NCBI RefSeq assembly: GCF_028858725.1
Contig: NC_084790.1
Location: 29,057,031 to 29,121,030 of the forward strand
Direction of reading: 5' to 3'
DNA: 64,000 nt
Source of the DNA: Colius striatus
Lineage: Eukaryota > Chordata > Aves > Coliiformes > Coliidae
Positions 12,101 through 22,430 of the stretch are shown here, piece by piece (position 1 is the first letter of the stretch; each line of letters starts with the position of its first letter). The position numbers were made by a program, and so were the translations under genes. A model generated the notes under the pieces. That model made no database searches, had not been told where the DNA came from, and worked only from the letters and a program-made list of their open reading frames with translations.

Positions 12101-12559
12101 TCACACTTCTCGCAGTTTGCTCAGGGACAAGGATCGGGTGATTATCTCTGGCTCTGGCTCTGACTCTTCCTCCAGCTCCCATGATGACACTGGTTCATCT
12201 TCATCCCTCACAAGGCAAACTGATTTTTTTATGTATTTCTTTTTCTGGACAGGAGCAACTGACACTGCCACAGGTTGATCCTCTGATTCAGGATCAGTGT
12301 CTGCTGTTGGAGTTAGGGCAGCAACAGCATCAGTTGCCTCAGTTTGAATAGCCACAATTGTTGCCAGGGTGCCTTTCCTAATCTGTACAAGTAAAAAACT
12401 CTTCCAATACCTGTTCATATTCTTCTGTATGTCAATCCCTCCATGGCTGCCCAACCTCATGACAGTCTGAAAAACAAATTCTGCAACTCTACCCAAGAAA
12501 AACACCCTACCTAGAGGACAGAGCAATAAAACCACAATGGCTGGGACATCCAAGTGCAT
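12101..12559 (-). pseudogene. gag, N-terminal part with hydrophobic start (provirus 1)
   Basis: This 152-codon frame opens with a strongly hydrophobic stretch (residues about 5-30) and then becomes acidic and Ser/Thr/Glu-rich, ending in SRSL-type motifs shared with provirus 2. The downstream capsid part is in another frame, so a frameshift lies near 12080-12100. The Thr/Gln-rich segment that holds five TQT motifs in provirus 2 is shorter here and keeps no clear TQT. Confidence 0.8.
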
Positions 12560-12584
12560 TCTGAACTGTCAAAAGCTATTGCAG

Positions 12585-12899
12585 TTAACCTGAATGAGTA
12601 AGGGAGGATGGAAAAATGGAAAAATTACGTCCCTCCATTTTTCCCATGAACTGAGTGTCATTATTGTCACTAAATTCTGAGACGAAATGTCCAAGTTGCA
12701 GAAATGCCAACCAAGTCATGTACAAGTATTGGTCTAGCTCCATACCCAGTGATATAACCATACCATAAGCCAATAACAACCAATGTATCAGAACAAGTGC
12801 TTTCGTCCCTTTTCCAAAGGCAATAAACACTATCACAGAGAATACATACTGCATATGAGAAATTATTGGCCAACACCACTTAAGCATATAAATCAACAT
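12585..12899 (-). CDS. Hydrophobic leader ORF upstream of gag (provirus 1)
   Basis: A 104-codon frame lies between the primer binding site and gag. It has two to three hydrophobic stretches (about residues 15-30, 35-52 and 60-75) and ends in a hydrophilic tail with TQFMGK. Provirus 2 has a counterpart of 104 codons at 36152-36466 in the same relative position, with the same start (MLI-ML), the central VIVF-GK-K-L-HW pattern and the TQFMGK tail. Similar length and pattern in two separately inserted copies suggest that it was a real viral reading frame. I do not recognise a family and assign no function. Confidence 0.55.
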   Translation of the reverse strand: MLIYMLKWCWPIISHMQYVFSVIVFIAFGKGTKALVLIHWLLLAYGMVISLGMELDQYLYMTWLAFLQLGHFVSEFSDNNDTQFMGKMEGRNFSIFPSSLTHSG

Positions 12900-12992
12900 T
12901 GTGACCAGCAGCTTTTTTTTTTTTTAAACTAATATCAGAAATGTACACAAGAAAATTGTTTCAGCCCACTGTGTCTTATTTCAATCCTGTGG

Positions 12993-13010
12993 GCCCCACG
13001 TTGGGCACCA
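12993..13010 (-). promoter_or_regulatory. Primer binding site, tRNA-Lys(1,2)-like
   Basis: In the sense direction the 18 bases after a 5-base spacer from the LTR read TGGTGCCCAACGTGGGGC. This differs at one position from the Lys-1,2 type site (TGGCGCCC...) used by spumaviruses and several betaretroviruses. It would prime minus-strand DNA synthesis. Confidence 0.88.
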
Positions 13011-13015
13011 AATAT

Positions 13016-13455
13016 TGTCATGGTTTTGTCCAGTTGGGAACAAAGAGCCATGAGGATGCTCGCTCACTTATCCCCCTTCTGGCGGAGTGGGGAGGGGAAC
13101 CAGACAAAAAGGGGAAAAACCCGCGTAGGTTGAAATAAGAACCGTTTAACAGAACAACAATAAGAAGAAACAAGTTCTGGAAAAACAGTTTTAACAGTAA
13201 ATGAGGGGATATACAAAAGGAATGGAATGTGCCGCAGTTACTCACCACACAGGACCTGACATGACCGCTCCCGACCGGCAGCTGAGCCCGTGCTCCTGCA
13301 GCCCCCTGCCTCTGACTAGCTCCCTGCCTATATGTACTGGGCATGATGTCAGTGTCGTATTGAATACCTGTTGGCCAGCCTGGGTCAGCTGCCCGTGCTG
13401 TGACCCTTCCTACTTCCTCATCAAAGTTAACTCTATCCTAGTCCAAACCAGGAGA
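13016..13455 (-). repeat. 5' LTR of provirus 1
   Basis: In the sense direction it runs from 13455 to 13016. The expected TGTCC start is mutated to TCTCC (plus-strand 13451-13455). It ends in ACCATGACA next to the primer binding site and has the same core as the 3' LTR. A TTGGGAAC to GAAATAAG-rich U5 is followed upstream by a GC-rich patch around 13255-13310. Confidence 0.95.
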
Positions 13456-13460
13456 CTTGG

Positions 13461-13974
13461 GAATGGAATTCATAATTATTCCATTCTCACTTTTTTCCTT
13501 GTATTGCTATTGCTGAGCAGACACTTAATCTCATTGCTGCTGGCATCAGGTCTCATTCTGCTGTGCCCAGCTCCATGGAGTGTCCAGTCCATGGCATGCA
13601 GAAAGAGCAGGAAAAATTCATGTCAATGTGTCTTGCCATTTCTGTCCAGTTTTATTGAAGCATAAAATGACAGATAACTTGGCAATCACATCTGTGAAGG
13701 GCAATGCTTTTCCTTCTGGCACTTTGTAACACAGAGACATCTTACTGCAATCTTGGGAAGAATGCAAACCCTCTGAGGGATGAAGTCACGCGGGTAATAG
13801 GTAACATATCCAAAGAATTTTTTCACCTCCCAATTTAAAGATTTTCATAGATAATCAAGATTCACAAGCAAATAAAAAAATGCTTGAACTTGAGCTTTTA
13901 AAATCAGTCATTGTACCCTAACTTAAGCAACGGTCAACAAGTACCAGAATGAAAATTAATAATACTTAAACTAC
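13461..13974. other. Intergenic, no feature recognised
   Basis: AT-rich sequence between provirus 1 and the next LTR. No coding or repeat signal was recognised. Confidence 0.45.
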
Positions 13975-14900
13975 TGTGATGGCTTAGTCCTGGCTGAGTG
14001 CCAGATACCCACCAAGTTGTTGTATCACTGTCTGTCCTAAACTGGACAGGGGAGAGGGAAATAGAACAAAAGGTTTATAAGTCAAGATAAGGACAGCAAC
14101 AAGTGTCATGGGCAAAACAGGCTCAACTTGAGGAGAACGGGTTTGATTTATTAATGAACAATCAGAATAGAACAGGGAAATGAGAAATAAACCCAAATCT
14201 AAAAACATCTCCTCCGCCTCTCACTCCTCCAGGACTCTCCTTCCTTCCCTCCCAGTGGCGCAAGGGATGGGGGATGGGGGTTATGGTCAGTTCATTACAA
14301 ATGGACTCTGCCACTGTTGCTTCTTAGGGGAGGCCTCCTCACACTTCCCACTGCTACACTGTGGGGTCCCTCCCACGGGAGACAGTCTTTCATGAACTTC
14401 TTCAGTGTGGATCCTTCCCATGGGCTACAGTTCCTCACAAACTGCTCCAGCATGGGCCCTCCCATGGGGGCAGCTCCTCACACCCTGCCCCAACATAGTT
14501 CATCCACCAGGAGAACAGTCCATCAGGAACCGACTGCTCCAGTGTGGGCCCTGCTCTCTGGTGTGGGCTCCTCTCTCCACAGATTCCCAGGTCCTGCCAG
14601 AAACTTGCTCCAGTGCGGGCTTCCCACAGAGCCACAGCCTCCTTTGGGCATCCCTCTGCTCTAGCATGAGGTCTTCCATGGGCTGTGGGTGGATCTCTGC
14701 TCCCCCATGGACCTCCATGGCTGCAGCAGCAGGGCCTACCTCACCACTGGCTGCACCATAGGTCACAGAATCTCTCTTGCAGTGCATGAGCACCTCCTCC
14801 TGCTCCACTGAGCTCAATGACTGTGAAGAAATTTTCACATTCTCACTCCCTGTTTCCCTGTGAGAAATTTTCACATTCTCACTCCCAGGGAAAACTACTA
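13975..14900 (-). mobile_element. Solo or partial ERV-L-type LTR, minus strand
   Basis: The plus strand begins TGTGATGGCTTAG at 13975, the complement of a sense LTR end in CTAAGCCATCACA. A GGTTTGATTTATT segment (complement of an AATAAA signal) follows near 14140-14160. Next comes a GC-rich U3 (14200-14760) built from diverged repeats of a unit resembling CTCCAGCATGGGCCCTCCCATGG. The same architecture recurs at 29.6-30.9 kb. Long frames on both strands here (14317-14664, 14405-14761 and 14500-14928) are products of this repeated GC-rich DNA and not genes. The distal boundary near 14900 is approximate. Confidence 0.7.
14827..14886. repeat. Two perfect 24-bp direct repeats with internal dyad
   Basis: The 24-mer starting AGAAATTTTCACATTCTC occurs at 14827-14850 and again at 14863-14886, 36 bp apart and without mismatch. 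The second copy sits in an inverted repeat, GTGAGAA (14861-14867) with TTCTCAC (14877-14883). It lies at the far end of the LTR-like block. Confidence 0.9.
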
Positions 14901-15032
14901 CAACTGCTTTGAGAGTAGAGAATAACAAAGATTACAGAAATTACAAAGACCTTGCTCATTACCAAGACACGTACAAAAGCTCATTTCAGTGTAGGACCAT
15001 TGAGACAACAGTTTCCTTTTTTCCGTGTGCAG

Positions 15033-15149
15033 ATTCGACCACACGGATGGGACATAGCTGCTCAGAAGCTCATATATATGCTTTTTTTCCTCATCTATGC
15101 TTACTGTTTTATAGGAGCCTTCCTTGGACAACATCCTCAAACATTACAG
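15033..15149 (+). other. Candidate unassigned exon, membrane segment
   Basis: A 117-bp open stretch (39 codons) is flanked by a strong acceptor (pyrimidine run 15011-15024, then GTGTGCAG) and a donor (ACAG|GTATCT). It starts and ends on codon boundaries. The peptide begins IRPHGWDIAAQK, continues with a hydrophobic run of about 20 residues (IYMLFFLIYAYCFIGAFL) that could span a membrane, and ends GQHPQTLQ. I do not recognise the protein. A lone exon-like segment can arise by chance, and no partner exon was found nearby. Confidence 0.25.
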
Positions 15150-17370
15150 GTATCTATGTGCCCCAGTATGCCTTTACTTGCTTAACTGTAAAGTTCTGAA
15201 TATTAGACCAACACATCTATCTGACTGAGACTGAGACAAAAACCTTTCTCACAGCAAAATGTGTAGCAGCCCTTACTTCTTTGCCCGACTGCTTCCCTCA
15301 AAGGAAAAAAAACCCAAAAGTCCTGTGGTTTTTTTCCTGTAAACATTACCTATTGCTACTGCTGTATTTGAGAAGCAAGGATGTAATAAATGCAGGCTAA
15401 GGAAACAGCCCATGTTAAACTACAAGCTGAAGCCCTAACTGCCCCATTCTCTGCCTGAACCATGAAACAAATTGTAAGTATGCAACAAGGATATGTTTGC
15501 AACAAAGAAAGGAAACACAAAAATTACCTCAGCAAACATATGACATTCATTCTGCATATGTTAACTCTTCACAGCACTGATTTAAAAAGGAAGATGCTAA
15601 TTATGCCATTGAAATTCTCAGGCAGAATTTAGATAGGAAGCCTGTAATTACCTATGGGGTAGTTTTCCAGGATTTAATATTTTGCCAGTGAAAAGCTCCA
15701 AATTGACAACTGCAACAAATAATTGCATATAAACTCTTACATCTTAGCTGTAATATTTTCTAAATGTTTCTAACAGTCTTCTGGGCAATATGCAGTTCAA
15801 AGGTAAGTTCCAAGCATCAGGGAGTGTAAGAGCAAAGATCAAACTACCTTCACACAATCAATGTTACAAAGTGAGTAGCTTACAAATTAAGATTATGGAA
15901 GTTTTTGGAGCAAATGTTCACTAGCATTAAGGAACACCCAAATCTCCAAGGTAGGAAAAGTATATTTGAGATTTAATGTTGTCTAAGCAATACAGATAAC
16001 CACACCAAATAGCAGCATCATACAAATAAAAATAAGCTGGAGAGAGGATTGTGACTGATCTCACAGCTGGTGTGGTGCAGATTATTTGTCCTATCAGCTA
16101 GTATGTAAAAATGATGTAGGACAATTAAGAATAAACAAGTTGCAGAGAAATTCAGATAATCAACAGTTAAGACAAAATAATCTTCCCAGGTAAAATTAAG
16201 TGTACTTGTGATCATTCAGTTATACTAAATTTAGGCCAACAACCTCCAAGGTTTGCTATTCACAATGAAAATAAGTCAGATAGCTTGCTAGGAAGCTAAT
16301 GCCTGTTGTCATCCCTGAATGCCCTCTGTCATCATACACTTTTTTGTGTTTTGTGTCTTTTCAATAGTTTAGCATCTCTTGCAACTTGAGGATTTGATCA
16401 TTGCTTGTACCAAAGATTTGCACTGCTTTACTTGTTTCCCCCATGTTTCTGAGTTTGTTTCTTGATTTGTTTTGTCTGTCTTTTTGTTTGTTTTTTTCTT
16501 TTTTCTTTTTTTTTTTCCTCCTCATGCTACAGCTGTGGACTCTTGGCACAGACAAGCTTTTCACTCCGTGTTTGTAGAGCAGCCAGTGCAGAGGAGCACT
16601 TTCCTTGATCAGAGCCACAGAATACTCCCTTAATATAAACTAACAGTAACAACAACATGAAAGTTAGCTGACCTAAAGGAGTCACTGAATCACAGCTGGA
16701 ATATGTAGAATCATGTGGGACTTAAAAATATTTTTGCTTTCACTGGCTTCAGCTTTACTGTTTCACAAATTAATTTTGTTGGACTTGTGAACCTCTTTCC
16801 AAGTGCTGAAAATACTTGATAAGTTGATGCATTTTTCTTTGCTATTTCCAAAACTAGATGAGGCATTTAGATACCATGAAACTAAAACTATTGAGGACAG
16901 GTTGGGATACAGAACATCAACAGGAAAAATTTACAAGCAAATACTCTGAGGCTTTATAATGTCACCATTCATTTCCTGCTAAAATACAAAATGCAAAATG
17001 CAATAAGACAAATCTGAGTCATCTTACTCCCTGTGCTCTTTGCTCACATTACATAAACATAAAAGGCCTACTTAATACTGTATACAATTTGCATTAGGTT
17101 ATGATTATGCTTCCTATGAACCTATGACCTCCTATGGACATCAGGCAAGGCAATAAAGAAATAAACTGTTATAAAAGAAAGTTCACATCTTGAAGACCTG
17201 AGACCTGAATTAGTGCATCTGAAGACAAAAATGAATTTGAGTGCTCTGAACTACCTCAACTGTTGTTCATGTCACATATTTCCACTTCAGTCGTTTGTTT
17301 AGCAAAAGGCCTACAAATTACTTTAATGAAAATTTAAATCACAGTTTGTAGGAGCAAGACTTAGGCTCTT
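15150..17370. other. Intergenic, no feature recognised
   Basis: AT-rich sequence. A T-rich low-complexity tract sits at 16480-16520 and gives a spurious lysine-rich frame on the minus strand (16361-16618). Nothing else was recognised. Confidence 0.5.
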
Positions 17371-18006
17371 TCACAGAATCACATACAGAATCACAGAATG
17401 GTAGAGGTTGGAAGAGACCTTTAGAAATTATCTAGTCCAACCCTCCTACTCAAGCAGGCCCACCTAGATCAGGTCACACAGGAACACATCCACACAGGTT
17501 TTGAAAACCTCCAGAGAAGGAGACTCCACATCCTTCCTGGGCAGCTTGTACCAGGGCTCCCTCACCCTTACAGTGAAATATTTTTTCCTTATGTTTAAAT
17601 GGAACTTTTAACGTTCCAGCTTCTTTCCATTACCCCTTTTACTGTCACTAGATACAACAGGAAAAACTGATGCCCAATCTCCTGACATTCACCATTTAGA
17701 TATATGTAAATGTTAATAAGATCCCCTCTCAGTCTTCTCCTCTCTAGACTAAACAGCCCCGGTTCCTGCAGCCTTTCCTCATAAGGAAGATGCTCCAGTC
17801 CCCTGATCATCTTGATGGCCCTGCACTGGACTCTCTCCAGAAGTTCCCTGTCCCTCTTGAGCTGAGGAGCCCAGAACTGGACACAGGACTCCAGATGAGG
17901 CCTCACCAGGGCAGAGTAGAGGGGGAGAAGAACCTCTCTCGACCTGCTGGCCACACTCTTCTTGATGCATCCCAGGATGCCATTTGCCTTCTTGTCCATG
18001 AGGGTA
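17371..18006 (-). mobile_element. CR1 LINE 3' end, minus strand
   Basis: The plus strand shows the complement of the CR1 tail (AGAATCACAGAATGGTAGAG, then TCTAGTCCAACCC and CACCTAGATCAGGTCAC). The minus-strand frame 17595-17999 (134 codons) encodes the conserved C-terminal RT-domain tail: [38 protein letters not shown] and [19 protein letters not shown]. The insertion is 5' truncated. Confidence 0.95.
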
Positions 18007-18749
18007 CATACTGATAGGATAATGTCTGGGTACCTAGTGAGTCAACAAGAGAGCTATCGCTGTGAGATGCAACCTGTGGGATTTCTCCAGTGCATTTTAT
18101 AAACCCAAGCATTTTCTAGAAACTTAGTGCAATCATGCATAATGTACACTTATATAACTGCAGCAGAAAGTCAATCTAGTCTTTTGATGTGAAGACTGTT
18201 GAACAAGAGATTTTTCTCCAGCCACCAAAAGTTTGACCTACAGACCTGTTTTGTAAAGACCCAGCTGAAAATAGCAGAAAGCTATCAGCTTGCTAAAGCC
18301 ACTACCAATCTCTGTCAGGATTTAACTCTGTTGCTAATTAATTTGTGACAGTAATTAATATGGTATTAATTATATTGGTCCTTCATCTGCATTTCATGCC
18401 TTGTTACTGTTAATAGTACGATATTTAAGCTTGGGTGGGAGGTTTACCTTTTTTGTGGTGAAGGAGATGACATAAAAAACCTCTACAGTAGCTGGTTTGT
18501 GTCTTCACTTAGTTTTGGTTAGTTCTATAACCTAATAAAGAGTTAAAGAGTGTTTCTGGTGAACAGAGGATCGAAATGAATGGGAGAAATAGAGTGTAAC
18601 TTGAACATATTAGTGTTTATTTCAGCCTTAAATGTTTAAACTGATCAGTTTAATATATTACTTAAAACTTAATTTGTGAAAGAGTTGATTTATGCAATGG
18701 GAACTTTCATTCATCAGGGAATAAGTTTCAACTTCTGAAACTTATTCTC
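18007..18749. other. Intergenic, no feature recognised
   Basis: AT-rich sequence between a CR1 and a solo LTR. No supported feature. Confidence 0.45.
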
Positions 18750-19108
18750 TGGCGTGGTTTAAGCTGGCAACTAAGCACCATGTGGTGGCATGATGAGGAA
18801 AATTGGAAGAAAAAGGTAAAACCCAATGGGTTAAGGACACCTTAATAGGACAACACAAGGAGAAAAGAAATAACAATAACAATAATGCTAATAAAATAAT
18901 ATATGTGAAGTGAGGGATGCACAATGCAATTGCTCACCACTGGAACCTGATGCCCAACCTGTTCCTGAGCTGTGATGCCTCCTCCTCCTCCTGACTACAC
19001 TGTCACGTGTTATCAAATATCTCCCAGCTAGTTTGTCTCTGCTATCCTGGCTGCATTGTCTCCCACCTTCTTGTGAAAATTAACTTAATTCCAGATGAAT
19101 CCAGGACA
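18750..19108 (-). mobile_element. Solo ERV-L LTR, minus strand
   Basis: The right end on the plus strand is CCAGGACA (19101-19108), the complement of the TGTCCTGG start shared by both proviruses. The left end TGGCGTGGTTTAAGC (18750) corresponds to their AAACCACGACA end with changes. The interior keeps the TTAACTTAATTCC and CTTCTTGTGAAAATTAAC features. The flanks TTCTC and TCCTC could be a decayed 5-bp target duplication (4 of 5 match). No internal viral sequence remains, so it is a recombination product. Confidence 0.8.
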
Positions 19109-20405
19109 TCCTCACACAAAAAATGTACAGGATAACTCTTATGCACTACAGACAATGAACACACCCTGCCTTACAACACAGTTAATAGTATCCACACTGA
19201 TGAATAAATTAGGCCATGGATATTGAAAATCTAAGATGTTATTATCAAAGAACTGAAAATATTTTTTTCTCTGTTCTCAGGTGATTGTAATCGGAAAGAT
19301 TTTTTTTCTTCACTTTCATTAGAAATACAGTTGGGAATTAAACTGTTGCTATGTAGAAAGTACCAATAGGATTATTTTTATTCAACTTCAATTATTAATT
19401 TATTAGTTTTTCTGCAACAGTTAATCTCACTTGAAATTTACTTATGTGTTATACATAGTAAATAACCTGACTTGACTATAACAATGTAACACAGGCATAC
19501 AAGACTGGCCAGACTGGGTCAAACCAAAGAGTCATGTATCCCGATAAGAGTGTTTTCCGGTTGAAAATAGAAGTATAAAAACATGTCAAGCAGATAAACT
19601 CACTGCCTCTGTTTCCTGACTCTGAAAGGGTTCCTATGACTGAGTGATCTCCAAGAGACTTTTTCCTTATGTAGTTGCTTAAGCTGCCCTTAAACCTACA
19701 TGAATTTTTATTATTCACAGTATCCTTTGACAAAGAACAGTATCACAGGTAGCACCCTTGTGTTAAGAGCTTCTATTTGCTTTAAATCTGACTCCATTGA
19801 TAACCAAATTTCCTTTGATAGCTCTTAGTTCCTGCACAGAACAAAACCATTTAAGGTGATCTTTATCCACTTTCTCCTTGTAAAGCACAGTTCTACAGAT
19901 CTCTGTCCATTTAAACTATCATTTTCAAGACTGAAGTGTCAAAGTCTTTCCCATCACTCCTTTAACAAAAACTTTGCTCTAGCTTTAATCATCTTGTTAC
20001 CTTTAATCAGCAACTATTTTTGCTAGAACTGCAGCCACAGGTCCTAGGTAGTGCTGTCTGCACATTGGGGTTGTATATAGACAAAATGCTTCTGTCAGAT
20101 TACAAATTAAAAGTTTCAAAAAACATGCTAAGTGGGAACAAGATGCATTTCATCTGTGACTAAGCATAGAGAATCACTGCGTGCTGATGGAACAGTCCAA
20201 GGGAGGAAGAAATTAATTTGAGCATGGAAATAAGGAGGGAGGAAAGATGTACAAGGAAACATTGTGTTTGGTTTTCATCCCTATTAAAAGTACATGAGAA
20301 GACGAATCCATTCAAGCCTTAATAAATTTTCTCATTTTCTTGTTAATGTCAAGATCACTGTTGATGTTACAATCACTGGACAATACAATTTTTTACTAAT
20401 TAATA
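19109..20405. other. Intergenic, no feature recognised
   Basis: AT-rich single-copy-looking sequence. No supported feature. Confidence 0.45.
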
Positions 20406-20640
20406 TAGAATCACATAGTGGCTGAGGATGGCAGGGACCTCTGGAGATCATCTAGTCCAACTTCCCTGCTCAAAGTGGGTGCAGCTACAGCAGGTTGCTG
20501 AGTTTTTAATATTTCCAGGAATGGAGATGTCACAATCTGTCTGGGTAACCTGTTCCACTGTTTGATAAAACACATAGTGTAGAACTTTCCTTCTTGTGTC
20601 TCATGAACTTCTGAGCATTCACATTACAGGGAGCCATTCA
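20406..20640 (-). mobile_element. CR1 3'-end fragment, minus strand, diverged
   Basis: The plus strand reads AGAATCACATAGTGGCTGAG, then ATCATCTAGTCCAACTTCCC and CCTGTTCCACTGTTTGATAA, the complement of a diverged CR1 terminal region. No tail octamers remain beyond the start. Confidence 0.85.
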
Positions 20641-22035
20641 ACATATGGAACAGCGTATACTGATGCTGATGGGTTTACCTCAAACATGGGGAAAAAAACC
20701 TTACCTAGAAGTACTATTATCAAATGCTCAGTTCACCTGTTTATCTTAATTTAAAGAGATACTTACACTTTTGAAACAGAACACAAAACTTTTAATTCCT
20801 TTTACTTGATTCTCTATTTTTACCTCCTCACACCTTAGGCACAAGTTGTTTTCACTGGTAATTATGGAACAGTTGTCAATGTCCAGTTTCCTAGCAAGGA
20901 AGTATTTTAAGAAGTTGCTTTTAAATCTAGTTGTACCAAAATAGGAAAAAAATGTATTGTGACTTTCACACATAATACTCTTACATGCTACTCTTCATAC
21001 TCTATTATGTTATACTTTTTGTAGAAAATTTGAGAGAAGCTGGCTAGTTTTAGCACTGACCAACAAACTGGGTCCAAGATCTTAAGTCTGGAAGAAAGCC
21101 AATACATTTTGACATAGTTTTTCGTAATATCTAGCAGTAAAACAAAGCTAAGCTTCATTAAACACCCTGTGAATCTAAAGTCTATACAGATTAAAATTAA
21201 GATCACAGGTCACTGTGTCCAAGCTATCTTTCAACATTTTTTTTTTTTAAACAATCTTTTGTAAATGCCAGTGTCTGTAAACCAGTGTTTGGGTATCAAA
21301 TCTTCCTGGTAAATGTATTTATGCAAGCAAAACTGAGTTCATTCTACCTTTTCTCATTAAAGTTATCCTTTTCCTTCCAGTTATATAGCACAAAAATAGA
21401 AACACTATAATAACATCTATTTCGTATTTGTAGTGGGTCAGCCTTGCAGAAAACAGCTCAATAGTGCTAATAGGTGACTTTTCTAAAAGAGTAACTAGAA
21501 AAAAAAAGGTACACTAAAGTTGAATGTGTTTGGTCTTTCCCATCCACCTCACATTTCATCGAATATACTGTCCCCTACATTTCTTCAGCTTTTCAGATAC
21601 TGTGATGAAAGTCAGTAACAGAAGAGTGCAACCAATTAGAAGGAGAGCATCAGTACATGCTTTTGGCACACATTATCAGAAGGAATTTCTGGTTTTAGTG
21701 AAGGAAAGTTTGCTGTTATTCAGATTTGAATTATCAAATATGAACACAACTAAACAAAAAAATACCCAATCACAAATAAACTCCACCTCCAAATATTCAA
21801 AGCTTATATAACTTCAGTTAGAGAGATTATCTCTGTTAGAATAATATTTTTTATCTTGATTTCAAAGTATAAAGAGTCAAACCTGTCATTTCCAGATGCT
21901 GGAGTCCTACAAGGATTTTCTCATACAATACTTGTATCTTGTAAATAGAGCTGTTATGAAAGATTGGAATCATGTCAAACTGGACATATCTTTTTTGTGG
22001 GCAGTGAAGAAATTTGTCTTTCTGCCCTGGTTTAG
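20641..22035. other. Intergenic, no feature recognised
   Basis: AT-rich sequence with a T-run at about 21236-21249. A frame at 21524-21811 (plus) has an acceptor-like CAGCTTTTCAG inside it, but I recognise no domain and no donor. Confidence 0.45.
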
Positions 22036-22430
22036 AACCATAGAATCATAGAATGGTAGGGGTTGGAAGGAGCAGAAGCACGTTCACCTAGATCAGGTCA
22101 CATAGGAACTTGTCCAGGTGGGTCTTGAAGACCTCCAAGGAAGGAGACTCCACAACCCCTCTGGGCAGCCTGTGCCACTGCTCCATCACCCTCACAGTGA
22201 AATAGTTTTTTCTTATATGGAAGAACTTTTTGCATTCCAGCTTCATCCCATTACCCCTTTTCCTGTTGCTAGCTACAATAGAAAAAAGGGATGTCCCAAC
22301 CTCCTGACAGCCACCATTTAGGTATTTGTAAATGTTAATAAGATCTCCCCTCAGTCTCCTCTTTTCTAGACTAAACAGCCCCAGTTCCCACAGCCTTTCC
22401 TCCTATGAAAGATGTTCCAGTCCCCCGAGT
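22036..22430 (-). mobile_element. CR1 3'-end fragment, minus strand
   Basis: It begins with ATAGAATCATAGAATGGTAG (complement of the CR1 tail octamers). It continues through CACCTAGATCAGGTCACATA, TGGGCAGCCTGTGCCACTG and TCTAGACTAAACAGCCCCAG to about 22430. It is less diverged than the 20.4 kb copy. Confidence 0.95.

Larger units (their letters stand above)
7072..13455 (-). mobile_element. Endogenous retrovirus, ERV-L/spuma-like (class III), provirus 1
   Basis: A full-length but inactive provirus in minus orientation: 5' LTR (13016-13455), Lys-type primer binding site (12993-13010), hydrophobic leader frame, gag, protease, RT, RNase H and integrase, then the 3' LTR (7072-7491). There is no env. 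A perfect 5-bp target duplication, CTTGG, flanks it at 7067-7071 and 13456-13460, so the element is complete and not rearranged at its ends. The gene order and the integrase and RNase H sequences are of the ERV-L type common in birds and mammals. Frameshifts and stops interrupt gag and pol. Provirus 2 (35649-41686) is a relative in the opposite orientation. Confidence 0.97.

Noticed and set aside
14317..14928. Frames of 115-142 codons that could look like proline/serine-rich proteins
   Set aside because: Products of diverged tandem units in an LTR, open on both strands.
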